DNA from: Ryuthela nishihirai
Taxonomy: Eukaryota; Arthropoda; Arachnida; Araneae; Heptathelidae
Length of the DNA stretch: 64,000 nucleotides
Direction of reading: 5' to 3'
Assembly (NCBI GenBank): GCA_038380435.1
Contig: JAWZYU010000018.1
Coordinates: forward strand, 51,299,751-51,363,750
Shown: positions 11,252 through 21,301 of the stretch, piece by piece
Position numbering within the stretch: the stretch's first letter is position 1
How the letters are laid out: each line of letters begins with the position of its first letter
Notes under the pieces: generated by a model
Databases searched by the model: none
Seen by the model: the letters and a program-made list of their open reading frames with translations, nothing else
Told to the model about the DNA's origin: nothing
Program-made: the position numbers and the translations under genes

Positions 11252-11335
11252 AAATAATACCCCCTCAAGCAGCTGCTTGCCACAGAGGTCTGACAGGAGC
11301 CTGTCAGTTTATATGCCACAGTAGAAGATCTAATG
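11252..11335 (-). mobile_element. SINE B tail fragment
   Basis: Contains ccccctcaagcagctgcttg and the small hairpin ctgacaggagcctgtcag, the 3' part of SINE B (complete copy 23397-23601). The tRNA head is missing, as expected for a 5'-truncated retroposed copy. Confidence 0.8.
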
Positions 11336-12064
11336 ATTGAACAGTATATGAATTTTGAATGATTTTTGGTTAACAAGGTAAGTAAATGTTAAATATTCCA
11401 GATTCTATAACTCATTAAATATTAAAAATATCAAAAGCAGGTATTTAGGCAGACCGCAGTCAGATCTTCAAATATGATTGCCAATAATCACATTTTTCTA
11501 TAAAAAGCGCTTTTAAGAAATTGTAGAGTTGTGAATTTGATTCCCTCTTGATCAAACATTTAATATTTCAACTGTTTCTACTTTCTGTTGAGAAACTATT
11601 AATGCACGAATTTATTATTCAGTCCTAAGACTTTTTGATCTCCCCTTCAAATCCAAAAGAATTATTCCATTTTTCCTTTGCTTTTTGCTGAAATACAAGT
11701 TTCAAAAAGGAAATAAACACACCACATTCTGCAGTCGACTCCTGTTGCCTGGAGAGTTGTCCTGTTGCCTGGTTGCCTTTAGAGTCCCCCTGTTGCCTGG
11801 AGGGATGCAGGCAGTTTGTCATTTAAACGTTAATTGATGGTCGTTTGAACCCTCTGAGCGGGAGATGCACAAAGAGGGGAGGAAGAGTTCACCCGTTCAA
11901 CCTACCTTCTCCCGGCCGACGGGCCGCTACGGTAGCGAAAGGGATTCGGCCGGTACGGCCGGAACGGTAGCGAAAGGGTTAATAATGTTTGCCTCTGTTA
12001 CCATTAATAGCATTCTGAAAGTGAGGGGGAGGGCATTCTTCCCCCTAGATCAGGCCCTGGTGAT
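11336..12064. other. No gene; short repeats and a GC-rich island
   Basis: Around 11740-11805 the phrase cctgttgcctgg is repeated three times. At 11905-11985 the base composition becomes strongly G+C-rich, with two copies of acggtagcgaaaggg and several ggccg motifs, ending at a TTAA. The island could be the end of a TTAA-inserting element, but no partner end was found. Confidence 0.4.
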
Positions 12065-12215
12065 TTAAATCCTCATGCTCTTTAAGGCGCACAGGATATG
12101 GCTCTCTTGTACACTGAGTCAAGGCTTAAAGTCTGATTTATGGACTGCGGCTTTCCCAAGCTATTATTATTCATCCCTTGGTTGCCCAGCACACTTGGTT
12201 CATGCTCGGGATTGA
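12065..12215 (-). mobile_element. SINE A fragment, heavily decayed
   Basis: The phrases ctctttaaggcgcacagg, atatggctct and ggcttaaagtctgattta are the mid-part of SINE A in reverse. The head region near 12180-12215 is barely recognisable. Confidence 0.55.
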
Positions 12216-12402
12216 AATAACATTTACAGTGTTCAGGTCAGTCTCAGTGGCAATTTAAATTCTGAATTTGCTTATAACCGTGAAAAATGCAAAATATAAT
12301 AGAAAAATGGGTTATGGTCGGTAAACAATTCATATCTTGAGCACGAAAGTATAGAATAATTCCCAAGTACTTCATTAAACGATTATGATATGATATATGC
12401 AT

Positions 12403-12500
12403 ATGGCCAAGTGGTTACAGTGCTTGTCTATGGATAAAAGTGACTGGGTTCAAACCACTACTGAAAATTTATTTTCCTGAGTTCTCGGCTTGGTCAGACT
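12403..12500 (+). mobile_element. tRNA-like SINE head (Ser/Leu-type)
   Basis: Has an A box (tggccaagtggttacagtgc) and B box (gggttcaaacc) at tRNA spacing. No acceptor stem closes around it, so it is a promoter-bearing SINE head or tRNA pseudogene, not a working tRNA. Confidence 0.5.
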
Positions 12501-13394
12501 TCTATGGTGTATTAAATTAACTTACTATGATGTTATTATTTAACTATGATGTATTAATCCCTAAAGGCTCTTGTCGGAGTTCTGAGTCAAGGAACTGCTT
12601 AAGGTTAATTTGTTCTTTCCTTACCATTACAAGTTATGGTTTTCACAATGTTACTATAACGTAACTCTTAATTACTCTCACACGCGAGAACTTCTCGAGT
12701 GGGAGTTATGAAATTTTAGTGTTAACAATTTTGCTTCTTTTCCCATTTATTTCAAAACCTTATGAACTTTATATGACATGTAATAGCAAATTCATTGTAA
12801 AAGTATATGTCGTTTTGTTGTTGAATAAACTGTTAATATTATTATGAAAAATTTACTGGAGGATAGAATGTCCTAAACACACCTTTGTTTTCGAATGTTT
12901 ATCTGTTCTGTGGATTTCAAGCCAAGAATTAATTAAACATGTATTAATTTTAATATTCATTCTAAAGTATTTTTTAATCAGATTTCAAAATTTTATTTTC
13001 TGTTATGAATTACCTGAAAGCATTCAACTAGAAATTGTAGGAGAATATGGCTTACTGATAAATTGAAAAAAACTAAATATTTGTGAATTATTTAATTATA
13101 ATCTCATTTTAATTACTATTTCAGCATTTGTTACACATTTTAACGAGAATATTTGATATTTTAAAATCAATATGTCTCAACCAAGTTCTTCACCTTAATG
13201 ATCATTTCACGTCTTTTTGGTATATGTTTTACCTATTTTCTTATTGTTTTTCCTTGTGATATGTCTGTTTGTTTATCGATTATGTGACAAACACACAAAC
13301 CGACAAATGATGTTACTTTGCGTGGTAAAGTGTCACAAATTTCTTGTACATATGTAAAACAAAATAATAAGCTGAGAAATACTAGTTGTGCTAT
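12501..13394. other. No gene recognised
   Basis: A+T-rich sequence without recognised repeats or plausible ORFs. Confidence 0.45.
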
Positions 13395-13546
13395 GAGTCG
13401 GATTCGAACCCACATCTTCCAGTAACCGGCAAGGTATGCTAACAATTACACCATCAACTACTAACGTTTCTTCTTCACCTAATATGATTTAGCTTTCCCG
13501 CATTTTTATTTGATTCCAATAGTGGCGCCATCTATCGGTACGTGGT
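13395..13546 (-). mobile_element. SINE D, fragment
   Basis: On the minus strand a tRNA-like head (gatggtgtaattgttagcat; B box gggttcgaatcc) is followed by a body ending around gatggcgccac. The same head-body layout is at 45967-46103 and 56088-56232. The lack of a closed acceptor stem argues against a real tRNA. Confidence 0.6.
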
Positions 13547-14549
13547 AACTATGTTGTCTCTTAAAGCTGAATTTTAATATTTGTCATTCGTGACATTTTT
13601 TTCAGCTTATTATTTCATGTGTCACTTTGTGTTCTTCTCAAGGCAATTGTTCCACCAAACGTACTACATTCTGCATTAAATGAATACTTGGGTGTCAGAA
13701 GCGTTATGGAATGCAAAAATCCCCCCTCCCTCAAATTTTCTACCCATAAAAAAGTAGATATATGCAAATCGTTCTTCCATCTTCCGATAATGAGCATCCA
13801 CAGTTAGGTTGTCAAATGAAAGCTTATCTTGTGGGGAGTGTCGTAATCGTATGCCTTTGGATCCGGTTTCGCCATTTTTGTCTACATCCTCCAACTGGCC
13901 CCATTTCGAAATGAAATGCCTCCTTTTGCCTTTTCCCCTCTCTCGATCCTTTGTTTCTCCCTCCTGACCTGTTTCCATGAGAAAAAAAAGAAGAGGAGCT
14001 AGGCAGACTTCTCGAAAGTTCCATAGCACCGCTCCCACTCTCCATTTCCATCTGCATACGAATGCTGCTCTTGCCACGTGCACGGCAAGTCACGCCACTA
14101 GGTCAAGATACCATCAGGTGATGTCCCTTTGGGCAAGTGTTTCACGAATAAGAGAACTGTAAAGTTCACAAACAAAGGGGAAGACATAGAAGTACCGAAC
14201 TGAAATTGTAGTGCAGCGCCACCTAACGTAAGGTCCGAATTACTCATTTTCTCTCTACTCTCGTCATTTTAAGACCACCATTAATCTGTCTCCTTTCGTA
14301 GCTTTCAACAGAAGATAGAATTGATATGGCGTTTAATTTCTTTATTTAATCTAGTGATTTGACAAATTACGAATTATTAAAACAAATTGCAACCACAACA
14401 AATTACGAGTGAAGGGCAATAAGTAAAATAAGTTAAAAAGAGAAATGAAATTTGACAATTAACTACCACCTATTTTATAAAACTATTTGATTAAATTAAT
14501 TTTAGTTCCTTCAATCCCACCGACAGGGTAGCAGACATGAAGCGGTATA
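13547..14549. other. No gene recognised
   Basis: Contains overlapping ORFs on both strands at 13615-14162 (up to 135 codons) in a less A+T-rich patch. None resembles a known family and their frames shadow each other. Confidence 0.4.
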
Positions 14550-15860
14550 TCACGGATGTATTTCAACAATATGTCCATCCTTTATAAGAAAAACAAATTT
14601 TGCTGAGATTAATCGTCCACGAATATACAAAACATTTAGTTCTTGCAAAAAAAAATATTGAGATATGCTGTTGATGTCGCTTGGTTTGTTACTAACAGAG
14701 AACTTCATAAAGATTTGGGCATCGACAACGTATATACCCATATTAAATGCATCACAAAATGGTTCCTTGAGGTCGTTAATCATTAGTTGACAAAGTTTCA
14801 AAGCATTTAAAAGTGCTATTCTGTCATTTTCGGTTCGCTGTAGAATTTCTGAAAGAAGCTTTCTCCTGTATCGCCTTTTTAAACTTACAAGCACGCCTTG
14901 ATCCATTGGTTGCCCTAAAGACGTTACATTAGGTGGCAAAACATGGCTTTCATTTGTCAGAAATGAGTTCGCTTGTGTGTGTTGGGGCATTGTCGAGAAT
15001 GAGTACGGCCTTTACAGGCATTTTAAGACCTGTCAAGTGGTGTTTTACTTTTGGAACAAATTCTGCAAAGAATCATTCCTTAAAAAAATACGATTCCATC
15101 GAAGCAGATTTTTTAGCTTTGTAGTAAACTAGCTGATCAGCTAAATTTAAATGCTTGAATGCTCGAGGTTTTGCTGATTTCCCAATTACAAAAAGAGGAA
15201 GTTTGTGCGTACCTGCAGCATTTCTATACACAGCCACAATGATCCTTTCTTTGTTTGTTTCCTGATGATGAGGATGATGAGGTTTCTTGCGCTGTCAGAA
15301 ACGTTTTCGTTAGAAGAAGTTTAAAATTTAACCCAGTCTCGTCTACATTGTAGATTTGTTCTGCTTCTTCTTTAATAAGCAGTAAAAGTTTCTCTGAAAA
15401 TTCATTTGCTGCTAAATCATTTGCTGTAGATCAGCTGACAATTTCTCACAACAAACGCCAAGGTAATGAACACCATGCCGTTTTTTCCAGCGAGAGAGCC
15501 GCCTCACGTTTGCTGAAAAATCTCCCCCATTAGCGATTTTAGAATGAAGGATTAATGTTTTTTCTTTCAAGATTGGCCCACTGATTTTCAAATTCGCCCA
15601 CTCCTTTTCAAAGCTCTTGTATGAACCATAACCAAAGTGCATCACCGACAATTTCATTTTTCGGCTCTTTAAGAGTACACCGAGAAGAAAGCGTTTTTTC
15701 AGACTCGACTTGAATGAAAATGACTTGAGTGTAAAGATTTTCCATCCCTTCTGCAGTCATTCACCGTGCTTTTACCAACACCTAGTTCATCACAAATATG
15801 CATTACTGGATTACCTTTGTATATATGTTCTAACGCTTTTAATTTCATCTCCATCGTAAC
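14550..15860 (-). pseudogene. Tigger/pogo-type transposase gene, broken
   Basis: The N-terminal CENP-B-like DNA-binding part (MEMKLKALEHIY, GVGKSTVNDCRRDGK) begins near 15854. The middle part (FEKEWANLKISGPILKEKT) lies at 15520-15610. The C-terminal catalytic block (HTQANSF, LPPNVTSLGQPMDQGV, the last with the third acidic residue) lies at 14850-14990. These are the signatures of the pogo/Tigger (DDE_1) family. Stops and frameshifts separate the parts, including a stop just after the N-terminal domain. No terminal repeat was found at its 3' end near 14500. 15495-15860 has an inverted, about 98% identical partner at 17236-17600. Confidence 0.85.
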
Positions 15861-16176
15861 CAGCATCTCCAGCAATAACTGTAATAAAAGATGAATTTAA
15901 GAAAGGTTTTTCCTTAACAAATGACATAATGATAGGAAAATACAAATGACATGAATTATTGAACCGATTAACTTTTACCACTTGTACAAGCATTGCATTA
16001 TTTTGATTATAACTTCTTATCAGGTGGTGACATTTTTGGAATTACGCGTTTGACTGGCTTTCTTTAGAAATTTAGTTTTCTTGTTTGAAGCTTAGAATCT
16101 CATTCAGAAATATCCGTTAACTCAATGTAATAGTAATTTTTATTGTTCAAAAGAAAATATTCAAGGTACTAGCCAA
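15861..16176. other. No gene recognised
   Basis: A+T-rich spacer between the minus-strand Tigger copy and a SINE. It does not match the 5' region of the plus-strand Tigger copy. Confidence 0.4.
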
Positions 16177-16457
16177 ATTGGGTTGGTTTGTTTTGCCTCT
16201 GAGCGGCATTTTTTTTGCACATCATGGGTAAATGTCCAGGTCACAATGACCCCGAAGCCGAAGATTTAGGGAGGGAACCCAATGGAATTGCTTATGAGAA
16301 ATAGATAAAAGCCTCCCGTCAAGGCCATCCAGTGTGTTCTTTAACGTGCACAGGGTATGGCTCTTCCGCACATGGTGCCACCCACTTAACGTCCCATCCA
16401 ACGGACGGCTGTCTTCCCAAGCCCATCGGTGTCCCTATTGACCGTGGTCAGGGCAAA
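16177..16457 (-). mobile_element. SINE A, 5'-truncated, with target duplication
   Basis: Reverse SINE A from tail to mid-body with the tRNA head missing. It is flanked by gtactagcca (16167-16176) and gtattagcca (16458-16467), a 10-bp target duplication with one substitution. Truncation at the 5' end plus a target duplication is the mark of LINE-machinery retroposition. Confidence 0.82.
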
Positions 16458-16999
16458 GTATTAGCCAGTCGCTTTCGTTATTTAGATTAGGATTCAAAGA
16501 AAAGAAAGTTAATGTTGTTTATCTAATGTTAAATATTAATAACTTTTTCTCATTGTTACAAAGCAAGTTGTTTCATGTAAGCAGAAGTGAAGTATGGAAC
16601 GAAAAACAAAATAATTTCATGAAAGTGTTCCGCATGCAAGATGAAACAAGGAAATGTACCAGTTTCTAAAAAATTCCCTCATGATCCCTAGGTTTCTGAT
16701 GCGTACTATGTTCTGAGAAATGTTTTCATTTGAAGAAAAATAGTTTCGTTGTATTTTTCATTGATTTTAAAAAACGGAACACGTTTGAATACCCTATTCA
16801 CTGTTGTGGTGAAGTGTTAATTATATTTAATTAGCAGGAAAACAATTGCATTTTACTTTTTTATTTCCGTTGATATCAAGTTCGAATCTATTGTACACGG
16901 AATATTTTTGAAATGTGGGGAGAAAACTTGATCTTACTTTGTTTTTGTAAATATTAGTAGATATTGCATAATAATAATTAAGGGTTCTTAAAACAAACT
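16458..16999. other. No gene recognised
   Basis: A+T-rich spacer with no recognised elements. Confidence 0.45.
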
Positions 17000-17600
17000 A
17001 CGGTAGATTCTCTCTTATCCGGTCTTGGCTCAACAGGCCTGCGCTTTAACCGGTCGTTGCAAGAAGCGGAAGCAAGTCGCCGAGTGTTTTGTTTATAGTA
17101 GAGTTCATATTTTCTTCAGTTCCTCGTTGTGAATATTGCAGTGCACAATGTACTGCGCGTATACAGGAGTATGTGTTGTGATCTATTAATTATTGTGTGG
17201 TACAAAATGAATGGGTGCAAACGTAAGCGAATGTCGTTACGATGGAGATGAAATTAAAAGCGTTAGAACATATATACAAAGGTGATCCAGTAATGCATAT
17301 TTGTGATGAACTAGGTGTTGGTAAAAGCACGGTGAATGACTGCAGAAGGGATGGAAAATCTTTACACTCAAGACATTTTCATTCAAGTCGAGTCTGAAAA
17401 AACGCTTTCTTCTCGGTGCACTCTTAAAAAGCCGAAAAATGAAATTGTCGGTGATGCACTTTGGTTATGGTTCATACAAGAGCTTTGAAAAGGAGTGGGC
17501 GAATTTGAAAATCAGTGGGCCAATCTTGAAAGAAAAACATTAATCCTTCATTCTAAAATCGCTAATGGGGGAGATTTTTCAGCAAGCGTGAGGCGGCTCT
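17000..17600 (+). mobile_element. Tigger/pogo 5' end, second copy, plus strand
   Basis: Starts with a Tigger-like terminal sequence (gattctctcttatccggtc) at about 17006, then an untranslated leader, then the same N-terminal transposase region as 15495-15860. The copies differ at about six of 365 positions and share the stop after the DNA-binding domain, so the gene was already dead when duplicated. The match stops abruptly at 17600, where LINE sequence begins. Confidence 0.82.
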
Positions 17601-18045
17601 AAACACCACGCCTTTTAGCCAACAGTTTAAGCAAACCTTCGATGAGAGACACGTTATGTTTGGAGTGCTAGACCCCCCACCTAGTAGACTGATCTCTAAG
17701 TCCTCCTTTCTATCTCGCACAAGCGTCGATCCGCCAGACTGGTGTCCAATCTCTGAGGAAGAACCTTCTGGCGTGGGGATGGACTGGGTGACCTGGAGAA
17801 CCCTAAACCGTATAAGAACAGGGGTGGTCCCTGCAAAGGCTAACATGCACAAATGGGGTTTGACAACGGACGTCCGATGTGAGTGTGGAGAACGACAGAC
17901 TATGGACCACATCTATGCTTGCAGGCAATGTCAATTTTTAACTACTCTATACGACCTATGGATGGGGAGAGACATGGACGACTTTGTCCAATTCTGGACA
18001 AAACGATTTTGATGCCTGGACACGAGAAAGAAAGAAAGAAAGAAA
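17601..18045 (+). mobile_element. LINE 3' end, 5'-truncated, with GAAA tail
   Basis: A 118-codon frame (17656-18012) encodes the C-terminus of a non-LTR retrotransposon polyprotein: TWRTLNRIRTGVVPAKANMH, then a Cys/His knuckle CECGERQTMDHIYAC. Downstream is a GAAA repeat (18024-18045), a typical LINE 3' tail. The reverse transcriptase is absent, so the copy is truncated at its 5' end. The tail finishes 47 bp before the TRAPPC4 start codon. Confidence 0.85.
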
Positions 18046-18092
18046 CCGTATCCGTAAAAGAAGGAAGTCAACAACGTTCACTAAATAGCATA
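18046..18092 (+). promoter_or_regulatory. Only host-derived sequence between LINE tail and TRAPPC4 ATG
   Basis: These 47 bp are all that separates the transposon from the start codon. There is no TATA box, and an initiator is not obvious. The transcription start must lie here, within the LINE or Tigger sequence, or in an upstream non-coding exon. The position is seen; its promoter role is inference. Confidence 0.3.
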
Positions 18093-18267
18093 ATGGCTGT
18101 CATGAGTGTGTATATCGTTAGCAAAGCAGGTGGTATGATATACCAATATGACCATAATCTTCCAGTTGTGGAAACTGAAAAGACATTTAGTTACCCACTT
18201 GATCTTGTTTTAGAGTATCAGAATAATAGAATTGTGGTAGTATTTGGTCAGATGGACTACATAAAAG
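18093..18267 (+). CDS. TRAPPC4: TRAPPC4 exon 1 (residues 1-58)
   Basis: First coding exon of trafficking protein particle complex subunit 4 (synbindin; yeast Trs23). TRAPP complexes act at the Golgi as exchange factors for Rab1/Ypt1 in ER-to-Golgi and intra-Golgi traffic, and this subunit belongs to the catalytic core. Visible family text includes VYIVSKAGGMIYQYD and EKTFSYPLDLVLE, then VVVFGQ, the first strands of the SNARE-like (longin) fold. The ATG at 18093 gives the same N-terminus length as the human protein within one to two residues; a second in-frame ATG is three codons later. The donor is G|GTAGGC, leaving one base of codon 59. Intron 1 is 14,380 bp. Confidence 0.95.
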
Positions 18268-18692
18268 GTAGGCGATAATATTGGCGATCGAAAATTTGCA
18301 TTCGAATTTTATTACAGTATTATTATTGCTTTATATACGGTCATTTCGTGATAGACGTTATTTTTCAGTCTCTGTATTACTTGCAGGTATTAAGATAACT
18401 CTTAATTATCATTTAACAGTAACCTCCGTTTAGGAATGCCTGCCGTACTTTTCGGTGTCGCGTGTTTAACAAGGCAGTGCTCCCGTACTTGCCGCGTGAC
18501 CTTTCATTGACGCCCATCCGTTAGCATTAACTGAAATCGTATTTATGAAACAATGTTTTCGCATTTACTTTCATATCTTTTCGGAAAGTAATGGCTATAA
18601 AATATCATTGTTTTGTATAAATAATCGTAAAGAAGTTAATACGGCAGGAGCATTTTTCTCTGTCATAGAAGGAAGTTTTAAGTACAAATATA
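18268..18692 (+). other. Intron 1, 5' end: no element recognised
   Basis: The donor gtaggc is followed by A+T-rich sequence. No repeat family was recognised before the Tc1-like element begins. Confidence 0.5.
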
Positions 18693-19020
18693 CGCCAAAG
18701 AGCCAAAACATGACCACCTGCCTAATATTATGTTGGTCCTCCATGTGCTGCCACAACAGTTCTTACCAGGCAAGGCATGGATGCTACAAGATTTCTAAAG
18801 GTATCTTGTGGTATTTGGTACCAACATATTACCAGCATATCCTTTAACTCTTGTAAGTTATGTGGTTGAGTTGCCACATTGGATATGCTGGGCTATGCTG
18901 CAGTATAGGGCCCTCAGCCACCATGTACTTTTCCCCAGGAAAACCTGTAACGTTGAATTGCAATATGATATCCATCTGCATGTTCCAATGTTTATGACTG
19001 ATATATGCTGTTTAGAATAG

Positions 19021-19490
19021 TTCTATCTAATGAGATTATTTGTTTTTGGGCCTTTTCTTAAGTTGATTGTTTAGCAATGAGTGTTATTAAGGAAATTTAC
19101 TTTTGATATTTGTTTTAGGGGCTTTTTTTAAGTGCAAAACGAGGTTGATAGTTTAGCGATAAGCATCGTTAATTAAATCTTTTGATGAGATTATTTATTT
19201 TTGGGGCTTTTCTCAGTAAGTAACAAGGAGTTATTCTTTTAGCGATAAGAGCTGTTAATGAAATCTAGTTTTGATGACAATATTAATTTTTGGGGCTTTT
19301 TTAAGTGTAGAACGAAGGTTTATTTTTAGCGATAAAAGTTGTTAATAAAATCTAATTTTGATGAAATTGTTTAATTTTCAGGGGGGGGGGGTTTAAGTGC
19401 AAAATGAGGGTTCGTTTTGTAATGATAAGTGTTGTTAATAAAATCTTGTTTTGATTATATTATTCTCAGTAATTTTTTTAAGTGCAGAAA
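19021..19490. repeat. Degenerate tandem array, about 88-bp unit, five copies
   Basis: Each unit contains ttttggggcttttttaagtg, then tagcgataag, then gttaataaaatct. Copies differ by substitutions and indels, including a G run near 19381-19390. The array lies inside the inverted-repeat element at 18901-20285. No reading frame persists. Confidence 0.75.
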
Positions 19491-19560
19491 CATTATTTTC
19501 TTCTATGTAGCACTACATATTTCTTTTATATATATATATATCCTTTAAATTATATATATA

Positions 19561-20156
19561 CAGGGTGATTCAAAGCTCTTGAGCCAAACTTTAAGGGGTG
19601 ATAGAACACACCTAAACAAGCACTTTTCATCATACAATGCATGGTTGGAACTCAAGCAGTGGAGCTCTAGAGGGCGCTTTCCAGTGAACACTTATAAGCG
19701 CTGGTTTTTGCACTTGTCGTCATTTCTACCATGGATTGCAGAATGGATGGATTGTTTCACGAATCAGGAGAAGGCGGATATGCATTTCACGTACGGAGCT
19801 GCGGATGGGAATGTGAGGGAAGCCCAAAGACTACCGGGAGTGCTTTCTGACCAGATGCATGCCTGATCGTAAAACCTTTCAGTGATTGCACCAGTATCTG
19901 TGCGAAATGGGCTCCTTTGTCAGCGGCTTGCAGGATACAGCATACATAATACTTGATTCGTGAAACAATCCATCTGTTCTGCAATCCACAGTAGAAATGA
20001 CCAGTGCGAAAACCAGCGCTTAAAAGCGTTCACTGGAAAGCGCCCTCTAGCACTTCACCGCTTGATTTCCGACCATGCATTGTATGACGAAAAGTGCTTG
20101 TTTAGGTGTGTTCTATCACCCCTTAAAGTTTGGCCCAAGAGTTTTGAATCACCCTG
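19561..20156 (+). mobile_element. Mariner-type non-autonomous element keeping the start of its transposase
   Basis: Arms of about 200 bp (from cagggtgattcaaa inward) are inverted copies of each other, with TA at both borders. Between them, from about 19733, lies the start of a transposase: FTNQEKADMHFTYGAADGN, then VREAQRL, resembling the DUF4817-type N-terminal domain found with mariner-like transposases. A frameshift follows about 35 codons in and the catalytic domain is absent. It is the innermost, hence youngest, element of the nest. Confidence 0.78.
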
Positions 20157-21301
20157 TATATATCCTGAATACGCATCTCAATGTAATACTCTCAAGGTAA
20201 ATGTGGAACGGACTACTTTTACCATTCAGATTTTTTTTTAACCATGGTGAAATAAAACAAGATGGTGGCTGAGGACCCTATACTGCAGTTCTGTCATATG
20301 CTGTTCCAACACAAACCACAGATTCTTGATTGGATTGATGTCTGGGGGAATTTGAAGGCCAGGGCAATATCTGAAAGTCTTCCTTGTGTTCTGCGAAATA
20401 TTCTGGAACAATTCGGGCAATGTGACATGACACATTATCCTACTGAAAGAAGGCACTACTAGAGGGGAATACCGTTGCCATGAAAGGATGTACCTGGTCT
20501 GCAATGATGTTTAGGTCATTGATATACTTCATAATTTCCTGCACATTAATGACTGAACTCAGGGTTTCCCATCAGAACATTGCCCAAAACATTACACTTC
20601 TACCACTGGCTTGTTTTCATCTCACAGTGCGTCCTGGTGCCAACACTTCTTCAGGTTAACATTCATGTACCCATAATGCAACAGGAAATGAGATTCATTG
20701 GACCAGATGCCTTCTTCCAATCATTCAAGGTTCAGTTTTGATGCTCGTGTGCCCATTGCAGCTGCTTTCAATAGTGAACCGAGATTAGCATGTGCACTTG
20801 GAATGTCTGTGGCTATGCAGCCCCATTTTCAGTATGATTCAATATACTGTGTGCTGTGACACATTACTCCCATCACCAACATTCAAATTACAGGTGAGTT
20901 GCACCACAGAATTCCTTCTGTTGGCTCATACCATATGAGATAGCCTTCACTCACCTCTAGCATTGTTGAGCCATGGTCGGCCCACACCTTGCCAGCGGTT
21001 TGTTGTTTTTCCCTTCTCGGACTACTTTTCGAAGGTATTAACCATGGCTGAGCATGTGCATCCCCAAGCCTTGGCGTCTCGGAAATGCTCTGATCTAATT
21101 TTCTGGCCATTACAATATGGCCTTTGTCAAACTCACTTAAGTCTGCTGCCTTTCCTATCTGAAGAACAAGAATAACACTAATTAACAGCTCAGTATCAGG
21201 TATTATTTATACCATTTCATGAACTTTACACGAGCCATCATTTACCTGCAGTTGCTTCCATTTGTATAAAAATGCACTGGTCATGTTTTGGCTCTTCATT
21301 G

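Larger units (their letters stand above)
18901..20285. mobile_element. Inverted-repeat DNA transposon nested in the Tc1-like element
   Basis: The left end cagtataggg, then ccctcagccaccat, matches the inverse of the right end with one substitution in about 24 bp. It interrupts the surrounding transposase. The CAG termini recall hAT elements. The flanking octamers ctatgctg and atatgctg differ at one base, but using them leaves 10 unexplained bases at the right end, so the duplication is uncertain. It has no transposase of its own; the content is a tandem array plus a third element. Confidence 0.65.
18693..21301 (-). mobile_element. Tc1-like transposon, outer member of a three-level nest
   Basis: Terminal repeats share agagccaaaacatgacca, with TA on both sides (18691-18692 and 21302-21303). 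The decayed transposase runs on the minus strand: its start MARKLDQSISET is at about 21110, and the remainder can be followed to 20290 and again at 18700-18890. The two halves are separated by a 1385-bp insertion. Stops and frameshifts are frequent. It lies 0.4 kb inside intron 1, antisense to TRAPPC4. Confidence 0.85.

Noticed and set aside
13615..14162. Overlapping ORFs up to 135 codons on both strands
   Set aside because: Frames shadow each other, no domain recognised, no splice context.
17883..18278. Single ORF joining the LINE and TRAPPC4 exon 1 as one protein
   Set aside because: The frame of TRAPPC4 happens to be open upstream into the LINE; the family N-terminus starts at the ATG at 18093.
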